From positions 1-48,565 of the forward strand of contig CAJFTG010000013.1 in the NCBI GenBank assembly GCA_904419875.1: DNA of 48,565 nt, in the 5' to 3' direction. This stretch comes from Candidatus Avimonas caecicola. GTDB lineage: Bacteria > Bacillota > Clostridia > Oscillospirales > Acutalibacteraceae. This document shows positions 1 to 7,799 of the stretch, piece by piece. Each line of letters begins with the position of its first letter. Within the stretch, counting starts at the first letter, position 1. A program made the translations under genes and the position numbers. The notes beneath the pieces were generated by a model. It saw nothing but the letters and a program-made list of their open reading frames with translations, was not told the origin of the DNA and searched no databases.

Positions 1-187
1 TTTCCTTTCTCTTCAAACGCAGGACACAAGTGTCCCGTATACTGAAACCATCGACCAAGGGAAAACAACTTCCGAGGAAGATCCACTGCCGGAAGGCAGA
101 CAAACAATTCTCCCCTTTCGGGGTTTTCATAGATCGCCTTTCCTCTCATCTCATTTTCTTTTTCTTTCTCCTTTTTCTCCCTTTTTC

Positions 188-220
188 AGGAGCACGGGTT
201 CTGCCCGCTGCTCCTTTTTT
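188..220 (+). terminator. Rho-independent terminator
   Basis: A GGAGC...GCTCC stem with an inner CGGG/CCCG pair is followed by six T residues at 215-220. It would end a plus-strand transcript entering from the left edge. A smaller CCCCTTTCGGGG hairpin followed by TTTT lies just upstream at about 114-129. Positions 1-187 hold no gene that I can see. Confidence 0.6.
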
Positions 221-347
221 GTTTTTCCTGCCGGCCCGGGGAACGCAGGGACGGGCGGCCCCGTCTCGGCATATGCTGATAACAAGCGGCTTCCCTGCCG
301 CTCCGGAAACCGTAAAATACCAACAAGGAGGCAAAGGAGGAACCCTT

Positions 348-911
348 ATGATAAAAATTTTCATAGACCAGGGACATAACCCCCAAAACCCGAACGCCGG
401 CGCAGAAGCCAACGGCGTGCGGGAACAGGACGTAACCTATGAGGTCGGCGTTCTGCTGGCCGACCTGCTGCGCTCCAATCCCAACTTTGAGGTGCGCCTC
501 TCCCGCAACTCCCCAACCGAACAGCTGGGCACCAGCAACGCCAGCAGCCTGGCCGCCCGCGTCAACGCCGCCAACAGCTGGGGCGCCAACTACTTCATCA
601 GCCTGCACTGCAACGCAAGCAGCGTTACCACCGCCAGCGGAAGCGAAGCCTACGTATACAGCACCTCGACGCCGGCCTACCCGCTGGGCGAGCAGATCCT
701 GGTCGGGCTGCACGACGCCACCGGCCTGCCCAACCGCGGAATGCGGATAAACCCCAGCCTGTACGTCCTCCGCCGCACACGGATGCCCGCGGTTCTGGTA
801 GAGATGGGATATCTCACCAACACCACGGACGCCCGGCTGCTTTCCCAGAACCCGGCGCTGTTTGCCGAAGGGATTTACAACGGTATCCTTGCCTTTTTCG
901 GGCTGGACTGA
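348..911 (+). CDS. N-acetylmuramoyl-L-alanine amidase (Amidase_3), short cytoplasmic-type form
   Basis: A 187-residue zinc amidase predicted to cleave the bond between N-acetylmuramic acid and L-alanine in peptidoglycan. It is essentially one Amidase_3 domain. The zinc ligands are visible as H10 (DQGHNP), E26 (REQD) and H87 (SLHCN), with the catalytic Glu E152 (VEMGYLTN). There is no signal peptide or SH3/LysM domain, which is unusual for a cell-wall enzyme and suggests action inside a sporulating cell or release by lysis. The ATG at 348 is preceded by GGAGG-type sequence at 336-341. The open frame runs on upstream to 30, but that stretch is low-complexity and crosses a terminator. A shared terminator separates it from the next, convergent gene. 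Similar short amidases are common in sporulating Oscillospirales; a CwlD-like spore role is inference. Confidence 0.88.
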   Translation: MIKIFIDQGHNPQNPNAGAEANGVREQDVTYEVGVLLADLLRSNPNFEVRLSRNSPTEQLGTSNASSLAARVNAANSWGANYFISLHCNASSVTTASGSEAYVYSTSTPAYPLGEQILVGLHDATGLPNRGMRINPSLYVLRRTRMPAVLVEMGYLTNTTDARLLSQNPALFAEGIYNGILAFFGLD

Positions 912-926
912 CCGCCGTCAAACGCC

Positions 927-960
927 AAAAGGGTCCGCACCCCAGGATGCGGACCCTTTT
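927..960. terminator. Bidirectional terminator
   Basis: A 13-bp stem AAAAGGGTCCGCA / TGCGGACCCTTTT with an 8-base loop. A/T runs on both sides let it work for the amidase (plus) and for the alpha/beta hydrolase (minus, ending at 989). Confidence 0.8.
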
Positions 961-988
961 GGACGTTTTCCGCCTGCCGCAGGCTCGA

Positions 989-1801
989 TTATTTGCCCTG
1001 CAGGAACTCCAAAAAGCGGCGGTTGAAGAGGGGCAGCTCGTCGTAGAAAACTCCATGCCCGCTGTTGTCAAAGGGATACAGCCGGGAGCCTTCGATCGTC
1101 TCGTGCTGGATTTCCCCCATCACAAAGGGAACCACCACATCCTGCCTGCCGTGAAAAATGCCGGTGGGCACCTCCACGCTGCACAGGTCGGCGCGGCCGT
1201 CCTCATTGCGCAGGGAGACCGCGGTGCGCACCGTGCCGATGCCGGACGCCCCCAGCGCCATGTCCCGGAACCAATCCTTGATCGCCTCGCTGTGCGGGCT
1301 GTACAGCAGCATCCGGCTGAAATCCTGCGCGAGCTGCGCCCGGTCGGTTTTCGCCTGCCGTATGAGCTCCTCCGCCTGCTCCGCCGTCTGCCCGTAAGGG
1401 AAATCCACCGTACAGGTAAACCGGGGCGCCGCGGCCGCCAGCAGGGCCAGCCGCTTCACGCCAAAGCCCCGGTACCGGCGCATATACCGCAGGGCAATCG
1501 CTCCGCCCATGGAGAACCCAGCCAGCGTGAAATTCCGCAGGTTCATCCGACAGACAAGCTGGTACAGGTCGCACGCCAGCGAATCGTAATCATAACCCCA
1601 GCCCGGCGCGTCGGAACGGCCGAATCCACGCAGATCGTAGGTGATCGCCCGAAAGCCGTTGTTGACCAGCCAGCGCTGCTGGTATTCGTACATGGCGGCG
1701 GCCAGCGGCCAGCCGTGCACCATCAGCACGGTGTCCCGTCCCCGGGGGTTAGGGTCGTACACCGCCAGACGTATGTTGTCTTTAACCGGTATTCGCATCA
1801 T
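989..1801 (-). CDS. Alpha/beta-fold hydrolase
   Basis: A 270-residue serine hydrolase of the alpha/beta fold, of the kind annotated as arylesterase or cofactor-free haloperoxidase. The full catalytic triad is present: nucleophile S97 in GFSMGG, acid D221 in HGRQD and base H249 in NSGHG. The oxyanion-hole motif HGWP sits at residues 29-32. No signal peptide is seen, so it should be cytoplasmic. The substrate cannot be read from sequence. It is a single gene between a terminator and a non-coding spacer, so the neighbours say nothing about its job. Two adjacent ATG codons exist at the start and the choice changes one residue. Confidence 0.85.
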   Translation of the reverse strand: MMRIPVKDNIRLAVYDPNPRGRDTVLMVHGWPLAAAMYEYQQRWLVNNGFRAITYDLRGFGRSDAPGWGYDYDSLACDLYQLVCRMNLRNFTLAGFSMGGAIALRYMRRYRGFGVKRLALLAAAAPRFTCTVDFPYGQTAEQAEELIRQAKTDRAQLAQDFSRMLLYSPHSEAIKDWFRDMALGASGIGTVRTAVSLRNEDGRADLCSVEVPTGIFHGRQDVVVPFVMGEIQHETIEGSRLYPFDNSGHGVFYDELPLFNRRFLEFLQGK

Positions 1802-1873
1802 TCCGCAGCACTCCTTCGTTTTTTCCAGTTTATGCCCGGTCGGCGCGGATGGTCACCGGTCTGTCGGCGCGCA

Positions 1874-1912
1874 GAAAGCTGCCGCAAAACAGCCCGTTTT
1901 GCGGCAGCTTTC
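1874..1912. other. Perfect 17-bp inverted repeat (hairpin)
   Basis: GAAAGCTGCCGCAAAAC at 1874-1890 pairs perfectly with 1896-1912 around a 5-base loop. It lies in a 440-bp gene-free spacer (1802-2244) and could be the distal terminator of the minus-strand amidase that ends at 2245. There is no clean T-run on either side, so that role is uncertain. I see nothing else in the spacer. Confidence 0.55.
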
Positions 1913-2244
1913 GTTGTTCTGCGACATGTTTTACGCTGTTACGCTTTATTTGCCTCCGGCGGCCATCCGCGGGGCAAGAGAAAACCAAGAAAAAACACGG
2001 TTTTCGCGTCCAAAGCAGGCGCAGCCGCCTTCTTTTCGCCGCCGGCCGGCCCATCGGCTACAAATGCCCTGCCGGACGTGCGCTCCTCTCGCTAAAAACG
2101 GGGCCTGCCGGCGGCGGGACAGCAGGAAGGGGGGGAAAGGGGGGAAGGGCGAAGCCGACGGCAGCCGGGGGCGGGAACACGGCCCGCAGCAGGCCCGGAC
2201 GCCGCGCAGCTTAATCTGTACGGCACTGCCTGCCACAAGCGGAC

Positions 2245-3042
2245 TTAAACGGATGCCAGGGCGACACCGACATCCTGCTTCAGCTTTTCCCAGGCATCCT
2301 CGTGCTGCACGTAATACAGCGGGCAGAGTTTGCCGGACACGTCGTAATGCCGGATCAGGTTTTCCTGCGTCAGACCGAACTGCCGGCAAAGCCAGGCGGC
2401 CAGCCGGACCAGAGAGGCGTAGGTGACCTCGCTGAACTCCCCCGTTTCGTCCGGGTGGCAGACCTCGATGGAAATGGTATCCCGGTTGCGCTGGTTGGTG
2501 GCGACCGACTGCTCGTTGAGCGGCAGGCACTGGATGACCTCGCCCTCCAGCCCCACAATGAAATGGGAGCAGACGTCCACCCCTTCGGTGTTGAAATAAT
2601 TCCGGTTTCCCGCCGCGCTGGAACCGGGATTCCCGACATAATGGACAGCCAGGTCCTTCACCTCGGTCAAGGGGATGCCGAGGCGGGCGTCGGCATTGTC
2701 GATCCACTGCTGGTCGATCCAGTCCGGGGATGGGGACGAAGGAAAGTCCGCGCCGCCGGAGGATTCCCTCCCCGGCGCCGCATACCAGAGGGCGCGCAGC
2801 CCGAAGCTGAACGCCACGGCCGCAGCTGCGGCTGCCGCCGCTCCGGCCAGGGCGAAAAGGCGGCGGCGCTGCCGACGGCGGGACAGGGCGTTGCGCAGCC
2901 GGCGCCTTTCCTTGACCTCCTGCCAAACCCTTTCCTGTTCCCGCTGTTCCTCCTGCCTGTCCCGCACGCGGACAGGGATGCCAAAGGCGCTGCTCGTTTC
3001 CCATTCCTCTTTTGCAGACGGCCCCTCGTATTTTACAACCAT
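2245..3042 (-). CDS. Membrane-anchored N-acetylmuramoyl-L-alanine amidase (Amidase_2/PGRP fold)
   Basis: A 265-residue protein with a charged cytoplasmic N-terminus (residues 1-61, ending in RRRQRRR), one Ala-rich membrane segment at about 62-82, a short linker and an Amidase_2 domain at about 110-260. Zinc ligands are H134 (AVHYVG), H232 (RHYD) and C240 (GKLCP). The CSHFIVG stretch at 158-164 is typical of the fold. The orientation (K/R inside, catalytic domain outside) makes it a type II membrane amidase acting on peptidoglycan outside the cell or in the intermembrane space of the forespore. The start follows a purine-rich minus-strand leader. Its partner in cortex or wall turnover is unknown. 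Confidence 0.87.
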   Translation of the reverse strand: MVVKYEGPSAKEEWETSSAFGIPVRVRDRQEEQREQERVWQEVKERRRLRNALSRRRQRRRLFALAGAAAAAAAAVAFSFGLRALWYAAPGRESSGGADFPSSPSPDWIDQQWIDNADARLGIPLTEVKDLAVHYVGNPGSSAAGNRNYFNTEGVDVCSHFIVGLEGEVIQCLPLNEQSVATNQRNRDTISIEVCHPDETGEFSEVTYASLVRLAAWLCRQFGLTQENLIRHYDVSGKLCPLYYVQHEDAWEKLKQDVGVALASV

Positions 3043-3060
3043 GCCCGTTTCCCCTTTCCC

Positions 3061-3140
3061 CTTCCTGTCCCCTTCTGTTCCCTTCTGTTCCCTACCGTAT
3101 CCTACTGTACCCTTTTTCCTTTATCCGTCGGCTATCCGTC
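3061..3140. repeat. Degenerate 10-bp tandem repeat, CTGT-phased
   Basis: The core CTGT/CCGT recurs at 3065, 3075, 3085, 3095, 3105 and 3125, so the unit CCTTCTGTTC repeats every 10 bp with drift. It ends in an 11-bp direct repeat, TATCCGTCGGC. The tract lies upstream of the minus-strand amidase start at 3042, where it would be a purine-rich leader or promoter-proximal DNA. Confidence 0.6.
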
Positions 3141-3365
3141 GGTTGCCCTTGAATGGGGCTTTCCCGGCGTCTGCCCCCGCCTTTCTCCATCATACCGCAG
3201 GGAGAGGCTACGCCCACATATATATTCTTAAAACCCCCTTAAAAGAACCGGAAGGGGCGGATTTCACTTAAAGGGCTATCAACGGGCGGGAAGAAAGCAA
3301 ATGTCTCAAATATATTTCTATATATATATTATGATTTTATAAATACTATTTTTGATAATGCACTA

Positions 3366-3394
3366 TTGACTTTTTAACTTCTGTGTAGTATATT
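3366..3394 (+). promoter_or_regulatory. Strong sigma-A promoter
   Basis: TTGACT at 3366-3371, a 17-bp spacer and TATATT at 3389-3394, inside an AT-rich stretch. Transcription would start near 3401 and read into the small exported protein at 3462. Confidence 0.75.
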
Positions 3395-3461
3395 AATACT
3401 AAATTGGATATTTTTCTATTGATTTTAGTTAAAAAGCAGCAATTCCGGTGCAGAAAAGAAT

Positions 3462-3821
3462 GTGTCTTACTTGAAGCGTGTCTTGTTTTATTTTCCGGCA
3501 TCAACTAAAAATGCTGTGATTGGTGGACTTTGTGCATTTGGTGCCAGTGCGGGGTCTTATAAAGAAATGGACATGACCAAGAGTTGGACGGAAACAAGAT
3601 TGGATGGCGACCTTGAGTGCAAATATTGGCCGTGGGGATTTTTAAAAGACTGCAGCGCACAGACTCGTTTAGCCGTAACGCCCAGTAATCAAAGTGGTGC
3701 TTCGGCATATGTATATCTCCGTGGTCAGGGGCAATCCGTTGGAAATGAAAAATCTCAAAACCAGGCTTCCGGTGGCTGGATTACCACAGACCGCTGTTAC
3801 GCAAAAGGCATCTACGCTTAA
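3462..3821 (+). CDS. Small putative exported cysteine-containing protein
   Basis: A 119-residue ORF that I cannot assign to a family. It begins with GTG; the same frame stays open back to codon 3429. The N-terminus is basic (SYLKR), followed by a hydrophobic segment at about 18-31 (AVIGGLCAFGASAG) that looks like a signal peptide. The mature part would be about 88 residues, rich in Trp, Tyr, Ser and Gly, with three cysteines (C53, C64, C112). It sits directly behind a strong promoter and in front of an ABC permease remnant and an ABC ATPase. A small secreted protein plus FtsX-type permease plus ATPase is the layout of lactococcin-972-type bacteriocin loci, so a bacteriocin or a secreted sensor peptide is possible; this rests on context, not similarity. 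The base composition is AT-richer than its neighbours. It overlaps the permease frame in its last 128 bases. Confidence 0.5.
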   Translation: MSYLKRVLFYFPASTKNAVIGGLCAFGASAGSYKEMDMTKSWTETRLDGDLECKYWPWGFLKDCSAQTRLAVTPSNQSGASAYVYLRGQGQSVGNEKSQNQASGGWITTDRCYAKGIYA

Positions 3822-4278
3822 GGAACATTATATCCTTTCCTATCAGGAAATCCTGGATTCCACCAACAGGCAGATACAAACAAACCTCCGCACCGTCCTC
3901 CCCTTCCCCGCCTTCCTGCTGTTCCTGACAATGGTATCCCTGTTCAGCATCAGCGTGATCGTGATTTACCGGAAAGCGTCCGAAAACGCCGTCTGGTATT
4001 TGTGCGGCTGCAGCCGGGCGCGGGGGATGCGTACCATCTTTTTCTGTATCGGTATTCTTGGGGCGGCCGCCGCCGTTATCAACGCGGTTTTTATCCTGCT
4101 TTATCCTGTCCTGGGGGATAACGGGATTCTTTCCATTAACCGGTTTTATGTGGACGGGTGGAATCTGATCTTCATTTTAGGCTATCTGCTGATTACTCTC
4201 TTGATTGTGTTCGCAACTTCTCTTTTATTGCAGGGCCGCACATCTCCTTTAGAACTGTTGAGGAGGCTTGACCAATGA
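3694..4278 (+). pseudogene. ABC transporter permease, C-terminal remnant (FtsX/MacB type)
   Basis: The open frame covers 194 codons but only the part after about 3815 looks like a permease. From there three hydrophobic segments follow (around VLPFPAFLLFLTMVSLFSIS, FFCIGILGAAAAVINAVFIL and LIFILGYLLITLLIVFATSL), ending in SPLELLRRL, the usual end of FtsX-like permeases. A complete family member has four membrane segments and a large extracellular domain and is normally at least 380 residues. The first membrane helix and the extracellular domain are missing, replaced by out-of-frame small-protein sequence. The stop overlaps the ATPase start (ATGA at 4275-4278), so the original operon coupling is kept. 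Most likely one deletion joined the small gene to the permease tail. It might still make a three-helix protein. Confidence 0.6.
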
Positions 4279-4970
4279 TTACCATACATGATTTGGACAA
4301 ATTTTATCCGGTTGGCAACGGGCAGCGGTTCCAGGCGCTTAAAAAGATTCATCTCCAAGTGGATCAGGGGGAATTTGTGGCGATCTGCGGTAAATCCGGC
4401 TCTGGGAAATCCACGCTTTTAAACATCATAGGCTGTCTGGATACCTTTCAAAGCGGCGAGTATACTTTCTTAGGGCAAAATGTTGGTAAACTCAACGATC
4501 AACAAGCGGCCGCCATACGAAACCGACATATTGGCTTTGTGCTACAGGATTTTTCCTTGATTAACAACAAAAGCGTCCTTTTCAATGTCATGCTGCCCTT
4601 ATATTTCGGAAAAACGCCCTATAAAAAGATGAAAGAAATGGCCCTTGAGGCATTGGAAAAAGTGGAGTTGTCCTCTCAGGCTCACAAGCGGGCCAATCAA
4701 TTGTCCGGCGGGCAGCGCCAACGGGTGGCGATTGCCCGTGCAATCATCGGCAATCCGGAACTGATTTTAGCCGACGAACCCACCGGGGCGTTGGACAGCG
4801 AAACATCCGCAAAAATTATGGAGCTTTTGCGAAAAAGGAATGAAGACGGCATCACCGTTTTAGTTGTGACGCACGACGACACGGTCGCCGGATACTGCCG
4901 CAGAAAAATTACGCTTCGGGACGGAGCCGTCCTTTCCGACGCACCGATCCCGGAGCTTGACAAGGGCTGA
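4275..4970 (+). CDS. ABC transporter ATP-binding protein (MacB/LolD-like)
   Basis: An intact 231-residue ATPase. Walker A GKSGSGKST is at 39-47, the Q-loop at Q91, the signature LSGGQ at 143-147, Walker B LILADE at 163-168 and the switch His at H200. The class normally pairs with FtsX-like permeases to drive mechanotransmission or export of peptides and macrolides; lactococcin-972-type export ATPases belong to the same group. Here its permease partner is truncated, so it may be an orphan or work with another permease. Translation is coupled to the permease stump by the ATGA overlap. Confidence 0.88.
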   Translation: MITIHDLDKFYPVGNGQRFQALKKIHLQVDQGEFVAICGKSGSGKSTLLNIIGCLDTFQSGEYTFLGQNVGKLNDQQAAAIRNRHIGFVLQDFSLINNKSVLFNVMLPLYFGKTPYKKMKEMALEALEKVELSSQAHKRANQLSGGQRQRVAIARAIIGNPELILADEPTGALDSETSAKIMELLRKRNEDGITVLVVTHDDTVAGYCRRKITLRDGAVLSDAPIPELDKG

Positions 4971-5000
4971 GGCGGGTTTCCCTTTCCTGTCTCGCCGTTG

Positions 5001-5100
5001 TACCCTCACATACTCCCACATTTTCTACCTGCTTTCATATGTTTCTACGCGCTGCCGCATGCTTTCACACACTTCTGCACACTCCCACACACTTCCACGA
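5001..5100. repeat. Degenerate tandem repeat with 10-bp period (about 10 units)
   Basis: Successive decamers such as GCTTTCACAC, ACTTCTGCAC, ACTCCCACAC and ACTTCCACGA at 5061-5100, and looser copies back to 5001, share a pyrimidine half followed by CACAC. The plus-strand consensus is about RCTTYCACAY. It fills the gap between the ABC ATPase and the rqcH terminator. The period shifts reading frame at each unit, so it is not a coding repeat. Confidence 0.7.
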
Positions 5101-5163
5101 AAAAACCGCCGGATGCCCTTCGCGGCGCGGCCTTCAAGCCGCTTACCGTTTGGCATCCGGCGG
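5101..5163 (-). terminator. rqcH terminator
   Basis: On the minus strand a 12-bp stem CCGCCGGATGCC / GGCATCCGGCGG (5152-5163 with 5106-5117) encloses a smaller GC-rich hairpin and is followed by five T residues (5105-5101). Confidence 0.75.
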
Positions 5164-5205
5164 GTTTATGTCCGGTCGTTCCTTCCCGGCAGAACCGGCG
5201 TCGGT

Positions 5206-6972
5206 TCACCCCTTCTTCCGCAAGCGCTCCGCCAAAGTCGGGTCGGGAGTGACGTAGGCCGTCCGGTTGGTTTCGTAAATCACCATCCCCGGCCTGGCGC
5301 CCGCCGGCTTCTTCACATTGCGCGCCTCGGTATAATCCACCGGGACCTGCTGTGAACCCGCCGCCCTGGAATGAAGGGCGGCGAGGACGGCCGCCTGCTC
5401 CAGCGTGCGGTCGGGCGGGGTCCGCCCGCCTGTGAAAACCACCACATGAGAGCCGGGGATGTTTTTGGTATGAAACCATACGTCGCTTCCCCGCGCGGTA
5501 CGAAGGGTCAGGCGGTCGTTTTCCACGTTGTTGCGCCCCACCAGGATAGGGAAGCCGTCGTCCGATACGAACTCCAGCGGCCCCAGCGGCGGAGGCGGCT
5601 TCTGCCGGCCCCGCTGCAGGCGAAGGTACCCGCCCGCCGCCAGTTCCTCCCGCAGTTCGTTAAGCTCCCGCAGGGTGGCGGCGCGGGAGAGGGCGTCAAA
5701 CACCGAATCGATGTAGGCGAGTTCCGCCTCCCCCTGCGCGATCTGTTCGGCGAGGACCCGCTCGGCGGTCTGCGCCTTCCGGTACTCCTTATAGTATTTC
5801 TGCGCGTTCTGCGCCGCCGACAGCGCCGGATCCAGCGGCACCCGCAGGGCGGCGCACGCCGGGTCGTAGTAATTCACCAGTTCCGCACAGGAAGCCCCTT
5901 TCGGCACGGCGTGCAGGTTGGCGTGGATCAGATCGCCGTAAATCCGGTATTTCTCCCGGTCGCCAGACCGCTCCAGCTCCTCCCGCTGATGCCCCAGCCG
6001 GCGGGCCGTGCGCTCCGAAGCGTTGGTGAGCACCCGCAGAATGTCGTGCGCCCGCTGTTTGGTGCGCTCCGCCTGATCCCGCTGGGCGTAAAAGGCGTCG
6101 AGCAGGGCGGAAAAGCTCTCCATCTCCCGGCCGACGGCGGATAACCCGTACTGGGTGATCGGCAGGAAGCTGAAATCAAGCGGCTGCCCCTCCCCTTTGT
6201 ACAAAATATAGGGCACGCGGCCTTCTCCCGTTTCAAACGCCGCCTTGACGCGGGAAAGGGCAAACCGCGCGCGGTCCCGCTCCCCCTGCGTCAGAGCGCG
6301 GGCCGGGGTGTCCGTTCCGCGGGTGGCGTAATGGGAAACCTCCCGGCAGAGCAGAGGGGACAAGCCGTGAGACGCCCCCAGCAGCGCTTTGGAGAGCGGC
6401 GCATCGCGGCCCGACACCGCGGCGTCCAGCAGCTCCTCCGGTTCGCACAGGGACAGATCCCGCTTCCCCGCCTCCGCCGGCGGCGGGGAATACGGCAGAC
6501 CGGGCAGCACCGGACGGACGGAGGACATGTCCCAATCCACCCGCTTGATCGCGTCCACCACCGTCCCCGCGCCGTCGATCAGGATGATATTGGAATGCCG
6601 TCCCATGATCTCCGCCGCCAGGGTGAGCCGGACCACATCCCCCAGTTCGTCCACGCAGTCGAGGTCAAAGTACAGCGCCCTTTCCAGCCCCGGCTGGCGG
6701 ACGGCGGCCAGCCGCCCGCCGGTCAGCCGCTTGCGCAAAAGCATGCAGAACATCGGCGGGGACGCCGGATTTTCCAGCGGGACATCGGTAAAGTGCACCC
6801 GCGGCGAATTGGCGCGGGCCGAAAAATAGAGCTTCTTCGTCCCGGCGCGGGTGCGCATCGAGACGATCAGCTCCTCCCGCGAGGGCTGGTGAACCTTGTC
6901 CACCCGTGCGTCGGGCAGGGCGTTCACCAGCTCCTCCCGCAGGCAGTGCAGAAATGCGCCGTCCAGCGCCAT
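5206..6972 (-). CDS. rqcH: Rqc2 homologue RqcH (NFACT family)
   Basis: A 588-residue protein of the NFACT family, matching the usual length of about 570. It binds obstructed 50S subunits that carry peptidyl-tRNA and recruits tRNA-Ala to add C-terminal alanine tails that mark the nascent chain for proteolysis. The NFACT-N part includes the characteristic EIMGRHSNIILID stretch (about 123-135). A long helical middle follows, and the C-terminal NFACT-R domain carries GRNNVENDRLT and DVWFHTKNIPGSHVV. Older databases call it fibronectin-binding protein FbpA. It lies upstream of its own terminator and 32 bp downstream of the NIF3-family gene, so the two are probably co-transcribed. Confidence 0.93.
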   Translation of the reverse strand: MALDGAFLHCLREELVNALPDARVDKVHQPSREELIVSMRTRAGTKKLYFSARANSPRVHFTDVPLENPASPPMFCMLLRKRLTGGRLAAVRQPGLERALYFDLDCVDELGDVVRLTLAAEIMGRHSNIILIDGAGTVVDAIKRVDWDMSSVRPVLPGLPYSPPPAEAGKRDLSLCEPEELLDAAVSGRDAPLSKALLGASHGLSPLLCREVSHYATRGTDTPARALTQGERDRARFALSRVKAAFETGEGRVPYILYKGEGQPLDFSFLPITQYGLSAVGREMESFSALLDAFYAQRDQAERTKQRAHDILRVLTNASERTARRLGHQREELERSGDREKYRIYGDLIHANLHAVPKGASCAELVNYYDPACAALRVPLDPALSAAQNAQKYYKEYRKAQTAERVLAEQIAQGEAELAYIDSVFDALSRAATLRELNELREELAAGGYLRLQRGRQKPPPPLGPLEFVSDDGFPILVGRNNVENDRLTLRTARGSDVWFHTKNIPGSHVVVFTGGRTPPDRTLEQAAVLAALHSRAAGSQQVPVDYTEARNVKKPAGARPGMVIYETNRTAYVTPDPTLAERLRKKG

Positions 6973-7004
6973 GCTTCATCGTTCCTTTCCAGTTAACCGT
7001 TGAT

Positions 7005-7769
7005 TCATTCCGCCGCTCCCCGCCGACGGACCATCGTGGCGTAGGGACAGCTTTCCTTCGCCGTCTCGACCAGGAGAGCGGGAAAAGCCTCCCGCAGCCG
7101 GGCGGCCAGCGCATCGGCGATGCCAATTTCGGTATGATAATGCCCCGCGGCGACGACGGTCGCCGCCGTATCCGGCCATTCATGATATTTCAGCTCTCCG
7201 GTGACAAAGGCGTCGGCCGCGCCCAGCAGCGAGGGCATGAAATCGCTTCCCGCGCCGGAACAGAGGGCCACCGTCTCCACCGGACGCCGCCCTGACCGCC
7301 ATTGCACGGCAGGCGCCTCCAGCCGGTCCATCACACAGGCCACGAACGCCGCCGGCGGGAGGGGCTGGGGCAGCCGGCCGATCCGGCTCAGCCCGTCCGG
7401 CGCGGTGCGGATCTCTTCGAGGCCCAGGCGGGCGGCCAGCGCGTCGTTCACGCCGCCGTCCGCCGCATCGAGGTTGGTATGCGCGGCAACGGCGGCAATC
7501 CCCGCCCGGGCGAGCTCATAGGCCGGGGCCCCGGCAAGCAGACGCTTTTGCCCTCCGAAGATCACCGGGTGGTGGCTGACCAGCAGCTCTGCTCCCATGG
7601 CGGCCGCCTGCGCCACCGCGGCCGGGGACGGATCAAGGGAAACCAGGACGCGGCTCACCGGCCCGTCCGGATCCCCAACCAGAAGTCCCACATTGTCCCA
7701 ATCCTCCGCCAGAGCAGGCGGCGCCACGCCGTCCAGCCAGGACAGAATATCCCGTACGGTCGTTACCAT
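7005..7769 (-). CDS. NIF3-family dinuclear metal-centre protein (DUF34/YqfO-like)
   Basis: A 254-residue NIF3/DUF34 protein. The family forms toroidal hexamers with a two-metal site; its biochemical role is not settled, though cofactor salvage and GTP cyclohydrolase-I-related functions have been proposed. Metal-ligand motifs are visible: LLVSHHPVIFGG, AAHTNLDAA and the C-terminal GHYHTEIG. The start is set at ATG 7769 because GGGAGGAA precedes it by six bases; an upstream in-frame ATG at 7799 lacks such a site. In many Firmicutes the gene sits next to trmK, but no trmK is visible here. Confidence 0.9.
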   Translation of the reverse strand: MVTTVRDILSWLDGVAPPALAEDWDNVGLLVGDPDGPVSRVLVSLDPSPAAVAQAAAMGAELLVSHHPVIFGGQKRLLAGAPAYELARAGIAAVAAHTNLDAADGGVNDALAARLGLEEIRTAPDGLSRIGRLPQPLPPAAFVACVMDRLEAPAVQWRSGRRPVETVALCSGAGSDFMPSLLGAADAFVTGELKYHEWPDTAATVVAAGHYHTEIGIADALAARLREAFPALLVETAKESCPYATMVRRRGAAE

Positions 7770-7799
7770 ACCGATTCCTCCCTTTTTAACTTTTCTCAA

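Noticed and set aside
5001-5100. Repeat tract as a CRISPR array
   Set aside because: Units are 10 bp, contiguous and degenerate, with no spacers and no cas genes nearby.
5045-5479. Minus-strand frame of 144 codons across the rqcH end
   Set aside because: It overlaps rqcH in another frame and runs through the terminator and the decamer repeat.
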